Shown: positions 27,197 through 36,224, counted from the first letter of the stretch. The stretch is DNA of 64,000 nucleotides from Xanthobacteraceae bacterium (GCA_022841625.1 JALHRD010000012.1:1-64000), one strand, 5' to 3'. A program made the numbers and translations. The notes: generated by a model from the sequence alone, not told the origin.

Positions 27197-28342
27197 ATGC
27201 GCCGCAGCACCGAACGATTCCTGACGACCCACACCGGCAGCCTGCCGCGGCCGGACGATCTCATTCGCATGATGTATGCGAAGGAAGAGGGCGTGCCGGT
27301 CGAGCCTGCCGCGCTGGCCGCGCGGGTGCGCTCGGCCGTCGCCGCGGTCGTCAAAAAGCAGGTCGAGGCCGGCATCGACATCGTCAACGACGGCGAAATG
27401 TCGAAGCCGAGCTACGCCACCTATGTGAAGGATCGGCTCGCCGGCTTCGGCGGCGCCGGCAATACCTTCGTCTATCAGGACCTCGTTGCCTTCCCCAATC
27501 TCGCAAAACGCGTTTTCGGCGATCCCGGGCGCTCGCGCCGCAAGACTCCGGCCTGCAATGCGCCGATTGCGGTGCGCGACGCGGCGGCAGCGAACGACGA
27601 TGTCGCCGCGCTCAAAGGCGCGCTCGCCGCCGTGGGTCGCGGCGATGCCTTCATGAGCGCGGCCTCGCCCGGCGTGATCTCGCTGTTCTTCCGCAACGAG
27701 CACTACAAGGATCACGAAACCTATCTGTTCGCCATCGCCGAGGCGATGCGCCACGAATACGAGACCATCGCTGGGGCGGGCTTGACGCTGCAAATCGACT
27801 GTCCCGATCTCGCCATGGGCCGGCACATCCAATATGCCGATCTCGACCTCGCGGAATTCCGCAAACGCGCCGGCATGCACATCGCCGCGCTCAATCACGC
27901 GCTCGCCAATATTCCGCCGGAGCAATTGCGCATGCATCTGTGCTGGGGCAATTACGAAGGCCCGCACCACTGCGACGTGCCGCTGGCCGACATCGTCGAC
28001 ATCGTTTTCACGGCGCGGCCGAGCGCGATCTCGTTCGAGGCCGCCAATCCGCGCCATGCGCACGAATGGACGGTGTTCGAGCGGGTCAAGCTGCCGGCCG
28101 GCAAGCTGCTGATTCCCGGCGTCATTGAATCGAAGTCGAACTTCATCGAGCATCCGGAACTGATTGCGCAACGGATCGGACTTTACGCGCAGCTGGTCGG
28201 CCGCGAAAATGTCATCGCCGGCTCGGATTGCGGCTACGGCACCTGGGTCGGCCAGGCGGCGGTCGATCCCGACGTGGTGTGGGCCAAGTTTGCCGCCATG
28301 GCCGAGGGCGCGCGGCTTGCGTCGCGGGCGTTCTGGAATTGA
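27197..28342 (+). CDS. MetE C-terminal-like zinc-dependent methyltransferase
   Basis: A stand-alone protein of the cobalamin-independent methionine synthase catalytic-domain family (also related to epoxyalkane:CoM transferase), 381 residues. The start HTGSLPRPDDL and VNDGEMSKPSYA are typical. All four zinc ligands known from MetE can be matched: His247 and Cys249 in MHLCWGN, Glu281 in SFEAAN and Cys345 in GSDCGYG. The N-terminal MetE domain is absent. It probably activates a thiol substrate, with acceptor and donor unknown. ATG 27197 is chosen because the family begins at the LTTHTGSLPRP strand; an upstream in-frame start (27116) would add an unrelated tail. It is convergent with the solute-binding gene. 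Confidence 0.85.
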   Translation: MRRSTERFLTTHTGSLPRPDDLIRMMYAKEEGVPVEPAALAARVRSAVAAVVKKQVEAGIDIVNDGEMSKPSYATYVKDRLAGFGGAGNTFVYQDLVAFPNLAKRVFGDPGRSRRKTPACNAPIAVRDAAAANDDVAALKGALAAVGRGDAFMSAASPGVISLFFRNEHYKDHETYLFAIAEAMRHEYETIAGAGLTLQIDCPDLAMGRHIQYADLDLAEFRKRAGMHIAALNHALANIPPEQLRMHLCWGNYEGPHHCDVPLADIVDIVFTARPSAISFEAANPRHAHEWTVFERVKLPAGKLLIPGVIESKSNFIEHPELIAQRIGLYAQLVGRENVIAGSDCGYGTWVGQAAVDPDVVWAKFAAMAEGARLASRAFWN

Positions 28343-28373
28343 CGGGATCGGCCGCCTGAATTCAAAGCGAGCA

Positions 28374-29465
28374 TCACCGGAACATCTCGTCAAAAATCTT
28401 CGATGAGCTTTCGGTGTAGTGATTAAGCCGATCCGGTCCCACGAATTGCTCCAGCATGCCAGCGCGGGCAGGAATGACGGCGGCCAGCATCTCGTTCGGC
28501 GGCACATCCGATCGGGACGGGAAATACTCTGCGCTCGCGAGAATCTGCTGTCCTTCCTCGGATAGGATGAAGTCTACGAGCAGTAGCGCGGCATGGGGAT
28601 GGCGCACGCCCCGCGGGATCACCATGGTGCCGGCGGTGCTCGCCACCGGGTCCATGAGCTGCGCATTGACGGGAGCGCCTTTGGCGCGGCTGATCAACGG
28701 ATGGTGCGCGAAGATGTTGAGCGCGATCGGGAACTCGCCGGCGATGACGCGGTCGACCAGCGTACGGGCGCTGCCGGCCCCGAAATTGATGATTTTCTGG
28801 GTGGCTAGTTTTCGGAAGAACTCGGTCGCATTGTCCTCGCCGAGCGCCAACCGGATATTGGTGAGGAACAGCGGTGTGCCGGTGCTACTGCCGATGCGCC
28901 AGACGAGCTTGCCGCGCCAGCGCGGGTCGAGCAAATCTTCGTAGCGTTTGGGAACCTGTTCGGGTGGTACCATGCGGGTATTGTAGGCGATGCTGTAATA
29001 GCTGATGCGCGTGCTCGTCCAATGGCTGCGCGGGTCGCGGTAACGTTCGGGCATAACCGCAGCCATCGGCGTGAAATAGGGCAGCGTCAGTCGGGCTTCG
29101 ACCGCAAGCTCACCCACACCCGTTCCCTCGATTACGTCCGCTACGATATTACGGGCCCGCGCTTCGGCGGAAATCTTGGCGATGATTTCCTCCGAATCGC
29201 CGCGCCAGTACGTCATCCTGAGGAAGGGATACTTCTTCATGAACGCCTGGGTGAGGGGCCGCAGGCCCTGATTGACGATCATCGATGAGTACAGGACGAT
29301 CTGACCTTCCTTGCGCGCGCCGTCGACGATTGCTTGCTGCCGGTTGGCGGCGCGGCTCACCAGGATGTCTTGTGCGCCGGCCGCGTTGGGGCCTGCGGTC
29401 ATGATCGTCGTGGCAACGACAAGCAACGGGACGGCCACGGCATTGATCGCTCGGCGGCAAACCAT
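28374..29465 (-). CDS. ABC-type extracellular solute-binding protein (Fe3+/SBP_8-like)
   Basis: A periplasmic binding protein, 363 residues. A signal peptide occupies about residues 1-31 (AVAVPLLVVATTIMTAGPNAAGA). The mature protein resembles AfuA/FbpA-type class II receptors: GARKEGQIVLYSSMIVNQGLRPLTQAFMKKYPFLRMTYWRG, the DVIEGTG segment, HWTSTRISYYSIAYNTRMV, YEDLLDPRWRGKL and a C-terminal SEEGQQILASAEYFPSR. No permease or ATPase gene is present. It follows two bicupin genes with a 59-base gap on the same strand, so it may be part of their operon and bring in their substrate. Confidence 0.85.
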   Translation of the reverse strand: MVCRRAINAVAVPLLVVATTIMTAGPNAAGAQDILVSRAANRQQAIVDGARKEGQIVLYSSMIVNQGLRPLTQAFMKKYPFLRMTYWRGDSEEIIAKISAEARARNIVADVIEGTGVGELAVEARLTLPYFTPMAAVMPERYRDPRSHWTSTRISYYSIAYNTRMVPPEQVPKRYEDLLDPRWRGKLVWRIGSSTGTPLFLTNIRLALGEDNATEFFRKLATQKIINFGAGSARTLVDRVIAGEFPIALNIFAHHPLISRAKGAPVNAQLMDPVASTAGTMVIPRGVRHPHAALLLVDFILSEEGQQILASAEYFPSRSDVPPNEMLAAVIPARAGMLEQFVGPDRLNHYTESSSKIFDEMFR

Positions 29466-29524
29466 GGGTCACCTCATCGCATGCATCCAGATCGCATGTA
29501 TCCACATTCAACGGTCATCAGGCG

Positions 29525-30457
29525 TCATTGAATTTGCGTTGGCGGGCGGCGTTCCGAGGTTCGGCGGCGCGCATGCACGATCGGATGGCGCTCGGTTCCG
29601 AGTCCTATCGCGACATGCCGCGCCGGTCGCGGGCCGGTGTTGACGTGCCGATGGATCGCGTGCTCCGGCAGCGCGAAGCAAAGGCCGGGCTTCCAATCGA
29701 TACGTTCGAACGGCGACTTGCCGCCGCTTTCGAGCAAAGTATGGCCAGTACCCTGAATACAAAGGCCGTGGAGGCCGGCATCGCTGCAAAGCGCCCCTTC
29801 GTCGGTGTTGGCCGCAATTTCGCAAAGCTGGGAGCCCAGCGAGCTTTCGTTCAACAGCAATTGGCTGCGGGCTGAGCCGGTCGCGGGCATCATTGCGGCG
29901 GTGCCAAGGTCGGGCACAAAACCGGTTTTTTGCGGATTGCGGTCGATAGGGCCGTTGCCGCAGTCCCGCTGCCGCTCGGGGAAGGCAAACGGATTGTCGA
30001 AGAAAAACGTCTCGTCGTGAAAGATATTCATAAGAATGCGCAGATTGTTGGCGCAGGCCAATCGCATCGGTTCCTGCTGCGAGACATTGACAATGCGGTA
30101 GCGCGCGTTGAGCGGCGGCGCGAACAGGCCGCGCGGTCGCAAGTCGAAAGCTTTCTGGCGCCCGTCCGCGAGCTCCACCGTTATCTGCCCAGCGCCGGAG
30201 AGCACATAGAACACTTCGTCAAACAGATGCCGTTGCGGCGTCGATGTGCCGCTCGGCGGCAGGGCGAGAAGAAAGATTGTGATCCAGTCGCCGCGGCCGG
30301 AGAGATGGATGAACGCGGCTTCGCATCCCAAGCGCGGCCATAAGGCCGTTTCCGCGGTGAGCAGGTCGACCGCTAGGCCCTCGTGAATTGGAATGCTTTC
30401 GCGCCTCGTCCAGTCGAGATAAGGGTCGAGCAGGAATTTCGCCTCGGCAGCGGTCAT
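29525..30457 (-). CDS. Bicupin protein lacking metal ligands
   Basis: A 310-residue double-cupin protein. The N-terminal cupin reads RHLFDEVFYVLSGAGQ and FAPPLNARYRIVNVS; the C-terminal cupin reads GLCIQGTGHTLLE and PEHAIHRHVNTG. The expected HxH pair of the second cupin is replaced by CSD, so only one likely ligand remains and catalysis is doubtful. Its ATG overlaps the stop codon of the upstream bicupin (ATGA at 30454-30457), a strong sign of translational coupling and of a heteromeric complex. Similarity to its neighbour shows they arose by duplication. It resembles gentisate-dioxygenase-type bicupins only distantly. Confidence 0.78.
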   Translation of the reverse strand: MTAAEAKFLLDPYLDWTRRESIPIHEGLAVDLLTAETALWPRLGCEAAFIHLSGRGDWITIFLLALPPSGTSTPQRHLFDEVFYVLSGAGQITVELADGRQKAFDLRPRGLFAPPLNARYRIVNVSQQEPMRLACANNLRILMNIFHDETFFFDNPFAFPERQRDCGNGPIDRNPQKTGFVPDLGTAAMMPATGSARSQLLLNESSLGSQLCEIAANTDEGALCSDAGLHGLCIQGTGHTLLESGGKSPFERIDWKPGLCFALPEHAIHRHVNTGPRPARHVAIGLGTERHPIVHARRRTSERRPPTQIQ

Positions 30458-31584
30458 CGCTGCGCCTTCCGAATGCGCGCCTCGTCGAAATACTTGCCCA
30501 TCCGCGAGGCGACGCCGGTAGCGGCGAGTTCGCGCAGCCAGATGTCGTGAATGCGGGGATCCTGGTACTGATAATCGACCTGCGCGCCGCCGTCCTGGAT
30601 CGACGCGTCGGGCGCCTGCTTGAGCTTGAGCTTGTGGCCGAGCACCGGATAGCGGTGGCTACCCATGGAAATCGCCAGATAGCGCGCCGGCTCTTGCCCG
30701 GTATTGAAGTGCTGATGGAACATGCCCTCCGGCGGGGCGAATACGAAGCCGTGCCGCCATTCATGCCGCTCGAATTCGGCATCGCCTTCATTCCACATCA
30801 GCGTGTAGCCCGAGCCGGTGATGGCAAATACATGGGCGCCGGGCCCATGCCGATGGCCCTTCTTGTACGATCCGACCGGCATTTCGGAAGTGTGCGAATG
30901 CATGGAACTGTCGGCCAGGATGATCTTGATGTTGCGGCTGCCGGCGCCGCGCGCCTCCCATTCCGGCAGCGACAGCACGGCGAGATCGGGCACGAAATTG
31001 GTCTCCCACATATGCTTGCCAGGCTTGAGCGGCAGGAAGTCGCCGTCGCCCGCGAAATAGCCCTGACGTCCGATGCGATCGGGAAACGAAAATGGATTGT
31101 CGAACAGAAAATCTTCGTTGCGAAACACATTGAGCAGAAACGGCAGGTCATTGGCTGAAACCAGGCGAACGGGTTCGTTGCCGGAGACATTGAACAGCCG
31201 AAAGCGCGTGTTGAGTGGCGGCGCGAACAGCGCGCGCGGTCCCCATTCAAAGCAGTGGTTTTGGCCCGTGCCAACGTCGATGCTGGTGCTGCCGTGTCCG
31301 GAGAGCACATAGAACACATCGTCGTAGAGATGGCGGGCCCAGTCGGTCGCGCTGGCGGGCGGGATCTCGATGACCTGTAATCCGACAAAATCGCCGCGGC
31401 CGCGCAGCTCTACAAAGGCCGCTCTTGCGCCTCCGCCAAGCCGCGGCCACGGCGCGGTCCTGACCGTGTTGAGGTCGACCGCGACTGCTGCAACAATCGG
31501 AATGCCTTGCCGCGCCATCCAGTCGGTATAGGTATCGCCCGGTTTGTCCAAGCTGCCGATATTGTCCGCGATGGTGGTGCCCAT
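30454..31584 (-). CDS. Bicupin protein, probable metal-dependent dioxygenase-like
   Basis: A 376-residue double-cupin protein. The N-terminal cupin is degenerate (RHLYDDVFYVLSGHG, PPLNTRFRLFNVSG). The C-terminal cupin has a complete motif, KGHRHGPGAHVFAITGSGY, with its second motif in PPEGMFHQHFNTG; these histidines can bind a metal ion. Ring-cleaving gentisate-type dioxygenases are the best-known relatives, but no substrate can be named. The frame is open to 31659; ATG 31584 has AAGG seven bases upstream and is preferred. It lies upstream of, and is coupled to, the ligand-poor bicupin. Confidence 0.8.
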   Translation of the reverse strand: MGTTIADNIGSLDKPGDTYTDWMARQGIPIVAAVAVDLNTVRTAPWPRLGGGARAAFVELRGRGDFVGLQVIEIPPASATDWARHLYDDVFYVLSGHGSTSIDVGTGQNHCFEWGPRALFAPPLNTRFRLFNVSGNEPVRLVSANDLPFLLNVFRNEDFLFDNPFSFPDRIGRQGYFAGDGDFLPLKPGKHMWETNFVPDLAVLSLPEWEARGAGSRNIKIILADSSMHSHTSEMPVGSYKKGHRHGPGAHVFAITGSGYTLMWNEGDAEFERHEWRHGFVFAPPEGMFHQHFNTGQEPARYLAISMGSHRYPVLGHKLKLKQAPDASIQDGGAQVDYQYQDPRIHDIWLRELAATGVASRMGKYFDEARIRKAQR

Positions 31585-31655
31585 ATCGCAACCTTGATAC
31601 CGGGGCCCTTGCGCCCTGGATAGAGGTGTTGTCACGGACTTCTTGCGTGCGCCAT

Positions 31656-32196
31656 TCACCGGGCGGGTGCCTGCCCGCCGGCACCGATCTCTCCCACCCG
31701 GAACGGCACCTGAGTCAATTGTTCGTCCACCGGCACGGTCGAGCGCACCGCGGCGCTCATTGGCGCGGCGCGGATCGCAGCAGTGGGACAGCTTGTTAAC
31801 GCGGCGTCGGGCAGCTGGACGCTGATCGGCGCGGTGATGTCACCGGCCGATAGCACCAGGATCCATTTGCGCAGGCGCTGGCCTTCGATGTTTTGTTGGC
31901 CGATCAGTAGGAGGGCCGCGCCGAGCGGGTGGGTCTTCGCGCGTCTCAAGACTCATGCCTTGTTTTTCAGCGATTCCGGCGACGCCGATTTCTCGATGTC
32001 GGGAAATGCCGCCGCCTGCTGGACAGCGATCACCGCCGTCGCGCCATTCTCACGGTTTTCGAAGCTGGAAGAGTTTCGGCTTACGGTCATTCCTAGCGGC
32101 GGGGCGAGCCCGACGCGCGAACCGGACGGATAAAGCACGTCGGTTGCCTGCGCGGGCGCAGCAAGGAACGCAATCGCCGCGGGGCCAGTCGCGCGC
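31656..32196 (-). pseudogene. Decayed paralogue of the 33968-34903 gene
   Basis: The minus strand can be aligned with the intact gene at 33968-34903 over its first half: LYPSGSRVGLAPPLGM, SSFENRENGATAVIAVQQAAAF, HPLGAALLLIGQQ, LRKWILVLSAGDITA and STVPVDEQLTQVPFRV. It has no start codon: homology begins eight bases after the porin stop. A missing base in a short A run near 31960 shifts the frame, a second shift follows near 31940, and the C-terminal third is gone. It is therefore a truncated, doubly frameshifted pseudogene from a tandem duplication around the porin. Confidence 0.88.
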
Positions 32197-32198
32197 GA

Positions 32199-33686
32199 TC
32201 AAGAACGATTGAAGCTGCGCTGGACGCGGAATATCGCAGACCAGACGTCCTGATCGTCGATTACCGTTGTGATCGGTCGCGACCCAACGGCTGGATAAAG
32301 ATTCGGCGAAGAACCTTTATAGGCGCTGTACAATCGCGTGTAGAAAACGTCGAGACCGATATCGAGCCCCGGTACCGGGTTCCACTGCGTGCGCGATCCG
32401 ACCTGCAAGAAGCTGTAGTTCGGACTGCAGCTGTTTCCGCCGCCGACCGGTATAGAAACCGGCGGCCACACCGCCCCGGCGACCGGCACCCCGCAAGGGG
32501 TGGTGCCGGCTGCACCCGGAAGATGCCGGTTGATGATGGTCTTGGCCGCGTCGTTGTATGACACGTTGACGTAGCCGCCATAGACGCTGGTCATCCATTC
32601 CCGCGACCAGTGGCGCTGATAGGCCGCGTTGACGCTCCAAACGCGCGTGAGTTCAATCCGCGTGTTGGTAGCGGCGGATGTGCCTTCGAAGACGCCGTCG
32701 ACCAGCCAGCCGACGCCGACGCTGTTGGAACCGTACATTTGCCAATTGCCGCCGCGCGCCGCATGGCCGGAGGCGCCCAGGCTGTAAACGACATTGGCGC
32801 CGAGCTTGTCGCCCCAGGGCAGGTTGATCTCGCCGCCGCCGGCGAGGGCCCAACCGAAGCGGTCATCGGGGTGGTGGTTTACCGTGTTGTTCGGAGTCCC
32901 ATAGTAGTTCGTCTGGTTGGCGTGGAGCGCAGCGCTGACTCCGGCATAGCCCCAAGCCTGGTCGACGCGCAGGTTTGCGACGAAATCGGGGAAACTGGTG
33001 CCGGCCGTGTCCGTCGTGGTCACGCCATTAACGGCAAAGGCGGCGGTGGTTGCGTCGGCAATACCGGCCGGATTGGGCCGCCGTGCATCCTCGGCCGAAA
33101 CCGAGAATGTAACGCCGCGGCTCAGCTGGACGGTATAGGCGGCGATGTTGATGCCCAGATCGAGCGTGTCGCCCGTCGTTCGGACGTTGAGATAGCTCAG
33201 CCGCTGATCGTGGGTGAAGATATCGAAGTACGAGCGGGCTCGCCCGATCGTAAAGCCGCCCCACTGGATGAAAGCGCGCGTTAGAATGGACTCATCGACA
33301 TTGGGGCTTCGATTCTCGAATCGAGAATCGGCATAGGTCCGCAGGGTTCCGTAGTGGGTCTGCGTGCGTGTATCGACCGTCAGGGCGGCCCGATGGGCGG
33401 AGCTATAGCGGCTTGATTCGCGTGTGAACCTGCCGTCCGCGATGTTCGGTGTGGTGCCGGACACGATGCCGGCGCTGGCGTCGTAGTTGTAGTCCGCCCG
33501 CACATAGCCGCCGATCCGGATGCAGGTGTCGGAACCCGGGATGTAATAGAACCCGTCGCCGTAGAGCGTGCAGATCTTCACGTACTGGACTGGTTTGGCC
33601 TTGACCGGAAGATCGGCAGCCGCAGCCCCGGAAACCGAGAATTGTGGCGCCACGCTCGCGATTAGGAAGAATGCCAACCGTTTCAT
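32199..33686 (-). CDS. Outer-membrane porin (rhizobial Porin_2 type)
   Basis: An outer-membrane beta-barrel porin, 495 residues. A signal peptide (about 1-23, ending AAA) is followed by the family start DLPVKAKPVQYVKICTLYGDGFYYIPGSDTCIRIGGYVRADYNYD, which fixes it in the alphaproteobacterial porin group. Repeated amphipathic strands follow. The C terminus reads FRVQRSFNRS. Porins of this group usually end at or near the aromatic residue of QRNF/QRSF, so three extra residues have probably been added by the deletion that created the neighbouring pseudogene. It is upstream of the bicupin genes on the same strand. Confidence 0.92.
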   Translation of the reverse strand: MKRLAFFLIASVAPQFSVSGAAAADLPVKAKPVQYVKICTLYGDGFYYIPGSDTCIRIGGYVRADYNYDASAGIVSGTTPNIADGRFTRESSRYSSAHRAALTVDTRTQTHYGTLRTYADSRFENRSPNVDESILTRAFIQWGGFTIGRARSYFDIFTHDQRLSYLNVRTTGDTLDLGINIAAYTVQLSRGVTFSVSAEDARRPNPAGIADATTAAFAVNGVTTTDTAGTSFPDFVANLRVDQAWGYAGVSAALHANQTNYYGTPNNTVNHHPDDRFGWALAGGGEINLPWGDKLGANVVYSLGASGHAARGGNWQMYGSNSVGVGWLVDGVFEGTSAATNTRIELTRVWSVNAAYQRHWSREWMTSVYGGYVNVSYNDAAKTIINRHLPGAAGTTPCGVPVAGAVWPPVSIPVGGGNSCSPNYSFLQVGSRTQWNPVPGLDIGLDVFYTRLYSAYKGSSPNLYPAVGSRPITTVIDDQDVWSAIFRVQRSFNRS

Positions 33687-33967
33687 TGCAACCCCCGGAC
33701 AAAGCTCCCGACGCTCATCTCAATTTTCCACCTGGGATACCTGGGATACAAGGTGATTTACCGCAAACCGGGTCGGGAGCCGGACGATTTTCAGTGTGTG
33801 TTGCACCCAGTCCACGGCCGCTGTGGATATCTCTGGGCGCTGGGGCGCCGCTTGTGAATAACCGATGTTTCGGGAGCCGATCGGGATCAGTGCGGCCGAC
33901 TTAGAGTTCCCACATCGCTTGCTGCAAACGCAGATAGGAACTTCAAATTGAATCGAGCGACTGTCGC

Positions 33968-34903
33968 TCAGCGCGCGTCGATCCCGTCGCGCACCTGCCG
34001 GAAGCGGGGATAGGCCTGCTTCCAATCTTCGTTGCGGGCCATGCCGATCATCTGCATATAGACGCCGCCGCCGAACCGCAGCCATTGCACGATGGTGACC
34101 TCAGCGCCGGTTGTTTCATCGCGGCCGCGCGCCATGATCTGGTGGCCTTGCTGCCTGCCGATGCGCAGACTTTCCGAGGTTTCGATGCGGACATCCTTGA
34201 GATTGGGCGCGGGGGCGAAGACTTCGTGTGCGAAGCGGCTGCGGTCGGCGGACTGCGCCGGACCGCCCGGCGCAATCGCGATCAGGATATGGGCATCCAG
34301 CGTCGCGCCTGGCTGGTTGGCCGCGCCATCGGTGAGCATCACGGCGCGGCCAGGAATGATGCCGCCGATCTTGAAGCCGGCGAGTTCGCTCACCTGGAAC
34401 GGCAGCGGACTCAATTGCTCTTCGACCGGCACGGTCGCGCGCACGGCAACGCTGGTGAGCGCGGACCGGATCGCGGCATCGGGATAGGTCGCCTGCGCGG
34501 CCTCGGGCAGTTGCACCGTGACAAGCGCTGTGAGATGGCTGGCCGCCACGACCAAGATCCATTTGCGCATGCGCTGGTTGTCGGCTTGCTGCTGGCCGAT
34601 CAGCAGCAGCGCCTTGCCAAGCGGATGCGGAAAGTCTTCGCGGGTCTCCAGGGTCATGCCCTGCTTCTTGAGCGTTTCCGCCGTGGTGGTATTCGCGATG
34701 TCGGTAAACGCTTCCGCAGGCAGCACCGCGATGACCAGTGCCGCACCGTTGTCGCGGTTTTCGAAGCCGGCGAAGTTGCGGCTTGGGATCATTTCCGGTG
34801 GCGGGATCAGCCCGACATGCGAGCCGGCCGGATAGATCACCTCGGCCGCTTGCGCGGGCACGCACAGGAGGGCGACGACAATTAACCAACGAACACAATT
34901 CAT
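33968..34903 (-). CDS. Secreted protein of unknown function, paralogous to a nearby pseudogene
   Basis: About 311 residues with a Sec signal peptide (CVRWLIVVALLCVPAQAA). The mature part is a mixed alpha/beta protein: VIYPAGSHVGLIPPPEM, FENRDNGAALVIAVLPAEAF, DFPHPLGKALLLIGQQ, MRKWILVVAASHLTALVTVQLPEAA, VSELAGFKIGGIIPGRAVMLTDGAANQPG and WLRFGGGVYMQMIGMARNEDW. I do not recognise the family; the central part resembles proteins that use surfaces rather than catalytic motifs. A decayed paralogue lies at 31656-32196 on the other side of the porin. ATG 34903 is chosen for the compact signal peptide; an ATG at 34918 is also possible. Confidence 0.65.
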   Translation of the reverse strand: MNCVRWLIVVALLCVPAQAAEVIYPAGSHVGLIPPPEMIPSRNFAGFENRDNGAALVIAVLPAEAFTDIANTTTAETLKKQGMTLETREDFPHPLGKALLLIGQQQADNQRMRKWILVVAASHLTALVTVQLPEAAQATYPDAAIRSALTSVAVRATVPVEEQLSPLPFQVSELAGFKIGGIIPGRAVMLTDGAANQPGATLDAHILIAIAPGGPAQSADRSRFAHEVFAPAPNLKDVRIETSESLRIGRQQGHQIMARGRDETTGAEVTIVQWLRFGGGVYMQMIGMARNEDWKQAYPRFRQVRDGIDAR

Positions 34904-35440
34904 GACGTTTTGTAGCATGGGCGGCAATTCAGGCGAAACTGGTGCGTCCGAGCCCGGGCGCGATCCGAAGCTTCTCGCTCCACCGTTCATGGCCGCCCGC
35001 CTCGCTCGTAATCCCTATCCAGGGGGCTTGCGGTCGGTGCGCCGCGTGTACGATTTATGTGGATACAGCGCGGCGCGCGTATTGGCAGCCTGATATCGGC
35101 CCATCGCGGGCGTTTTCGATGCCGATCGCGCAAAGTTATGCACCACGCCGGTGTTTGCACGTCCACAGCGCTGCGCGCGGCTTCATTGACTCACCGCATT
35201 GCTATGCGAACGCTTGGCGCTGCAAGGACTTGGAAAATCGGTCCAGGCGGGACATGCGCCTTGAAGTGACGAAACACTGCAATAGCTGAAAGAGTGTAAG
35301 ATAATTTGCGTAAGTAGATGATCCAGCGTGCGAATTCGCCGCGCGATCGATCTTACAGCAGGCCTAATTCAGGTGTAAGATGTAAGACTTTTAAAAGATA
35401 AAAGATCGCGGCGTGTCAGAACGCCGAAAAGCCCAGAACC
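34904..35440. other. AT-richer intergenic region without a gene
   Basis: This 537-base stretch between the secreted-protein gene and alkB has no plausible gene. The part near alkB (35280-35400) is distinctly AT-rich, with TTTTAAAAGATAAAAGATC and four TGTAAGA heptamers. Confidence 0.5.
35295..35387. repeat. TGTAAGA heptamer array
   Basis: TGTAAGA(T) appears four times in 93 bases: 35295-35302, 35350-35357 (inverted), 35374-35381 and 35381-35387. The last two abut. Clustering in an otherwise GC-rich genome suggests a protein-binding array. The regulator is unknown. The distance to the start of the next gene downstream on the minus strand (34903) is nearly 400 bases, so its target is not clear. 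Confidence 0.45.
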
Positions 35441-36049
35441 TTATGGCCGCGTGACCCGGCGCAGCGTGAGGTTGATGCGCCCGTCGTCCGGCAACAATGT
35501 CGAGGTGCCGGGGACGATGCGGTCGACACCGTGAAAAGCGAGTCGCGCGCTGCCGCCGAGCACCACCGCATCGCCGGATGTAAGCCGTACCGAGCGCGTC
35601 GGGTCGCCGCGCTTGGTTCCACCGATCCGGAACAGGCAGGTGTCGCCGAGCGAAAGCGACACCACCGGTGCGTTGAAATCGTCTTCGTCGCGGTCCTGGT
35701 GCAGTCCCATCTTGGCGTTGGCGTCATAGACATTGATCAAGCAGGCTTGCGGTCCATGGGCATAGTCCGCAAGGTCCTGCCATGCCGCGATCAGGCGGTC
35801 GGGCATCGGCGGCCATGGTTCGCCGGTCAGTGGATGGGTCGGCTGATAGCGGTAGCCGCGTTCGTCGGTGACCCAGCCGAGCGGCCCGCAATTGCTCATC
35901 CGCACCGACATTGGTCGGCCGGTTTTCGGCATCCTTGGCGTATAGAGCGGTGCGCGCGCAAACACCGCCGGCAATGCGTCCCGCATCGCGGCCTGCGCCA
36001 CCCTGTCGAGGTATCCCGGAACAATCCGCAGGCCGTCCACTTCTGCCAT
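35441..36049 (-). CDS. alkB: AlkB family alpha-ketoglutarate-dependent dioxygenase
   Basis: A DNA/RNA repair enzyme that demethylates alkylated bases by an Fe(II)/2-oxoglutarate-dependent reaction. The product has 202 residues. Iron ligands are seen as His117 and Asp119 (GLHQDRDE) and His173 (AFHGVDRI); the 2-oxoglutarate arginine is in RINLTLRR. CLINVYDANAKMG and SLSLGDTCLFRIGG are typical. Start ATG 36049. It stands alone, divergent from dnaK. An ada-like gene is about 10 kb away at 46610. Confidence 0.92.
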   Translation of the reverse strand: MAEVDGLRIVPGYLDRVAQAAMRDALPAVFARAPLYTPRMPKTGRPMSVRMSNCGPLGWVTDERGYRYQPTHPLTGEPWPPMPDRLIAAWQDLADYAHGPQACLINVYDANAKMGLHQDRDEDDFNAPVVSLSLGDTCLFRIGGTKRGDPTRSVRLTSGDAVVLGGSARLAFHGVDRIVPGTSTLLPDDGRINLTLRRVTRP

Positions 36050-36193
36050 CTCTCAAATGCAGCCGTGATAGGGGAGATAGTTGCAAACGCGCGAAAATTA
36101 TACCCCTGGCGGGCGATCCATCAGCGCGCACCATCCGTTAACCGTCCCGCGATTGGATTGGGGTCGCCAGCCACCGATTCATCGCAGCTTCGC

Positions 36194-36224
36194 CTTGCGG
36201 CCCAAAGGGGCACTCCTATATGAG
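36194..36224 (+). promoter_or_regulatory. RpoH (sigma-32) promoter of dnaK
   Basis: CTTG (36194-36197), 17 bases, then CCTATATGAG (36215-36224) is a perfect match to the alphaproteobacterial sigma-32 consensus CTTG-N17/18-CYTATNTNNG. Transcription would start near 36231, giving a leader of about 115 bases to dnaK. Confidence 0.8.

Noticed and set aside
27161-28507. 448-codon minus-strand frame opposite the MetE-like gene
   Set aside because: The plus-strand MetE-like protein has recognisable motifs and zinc ligands. The antisense frame has none.
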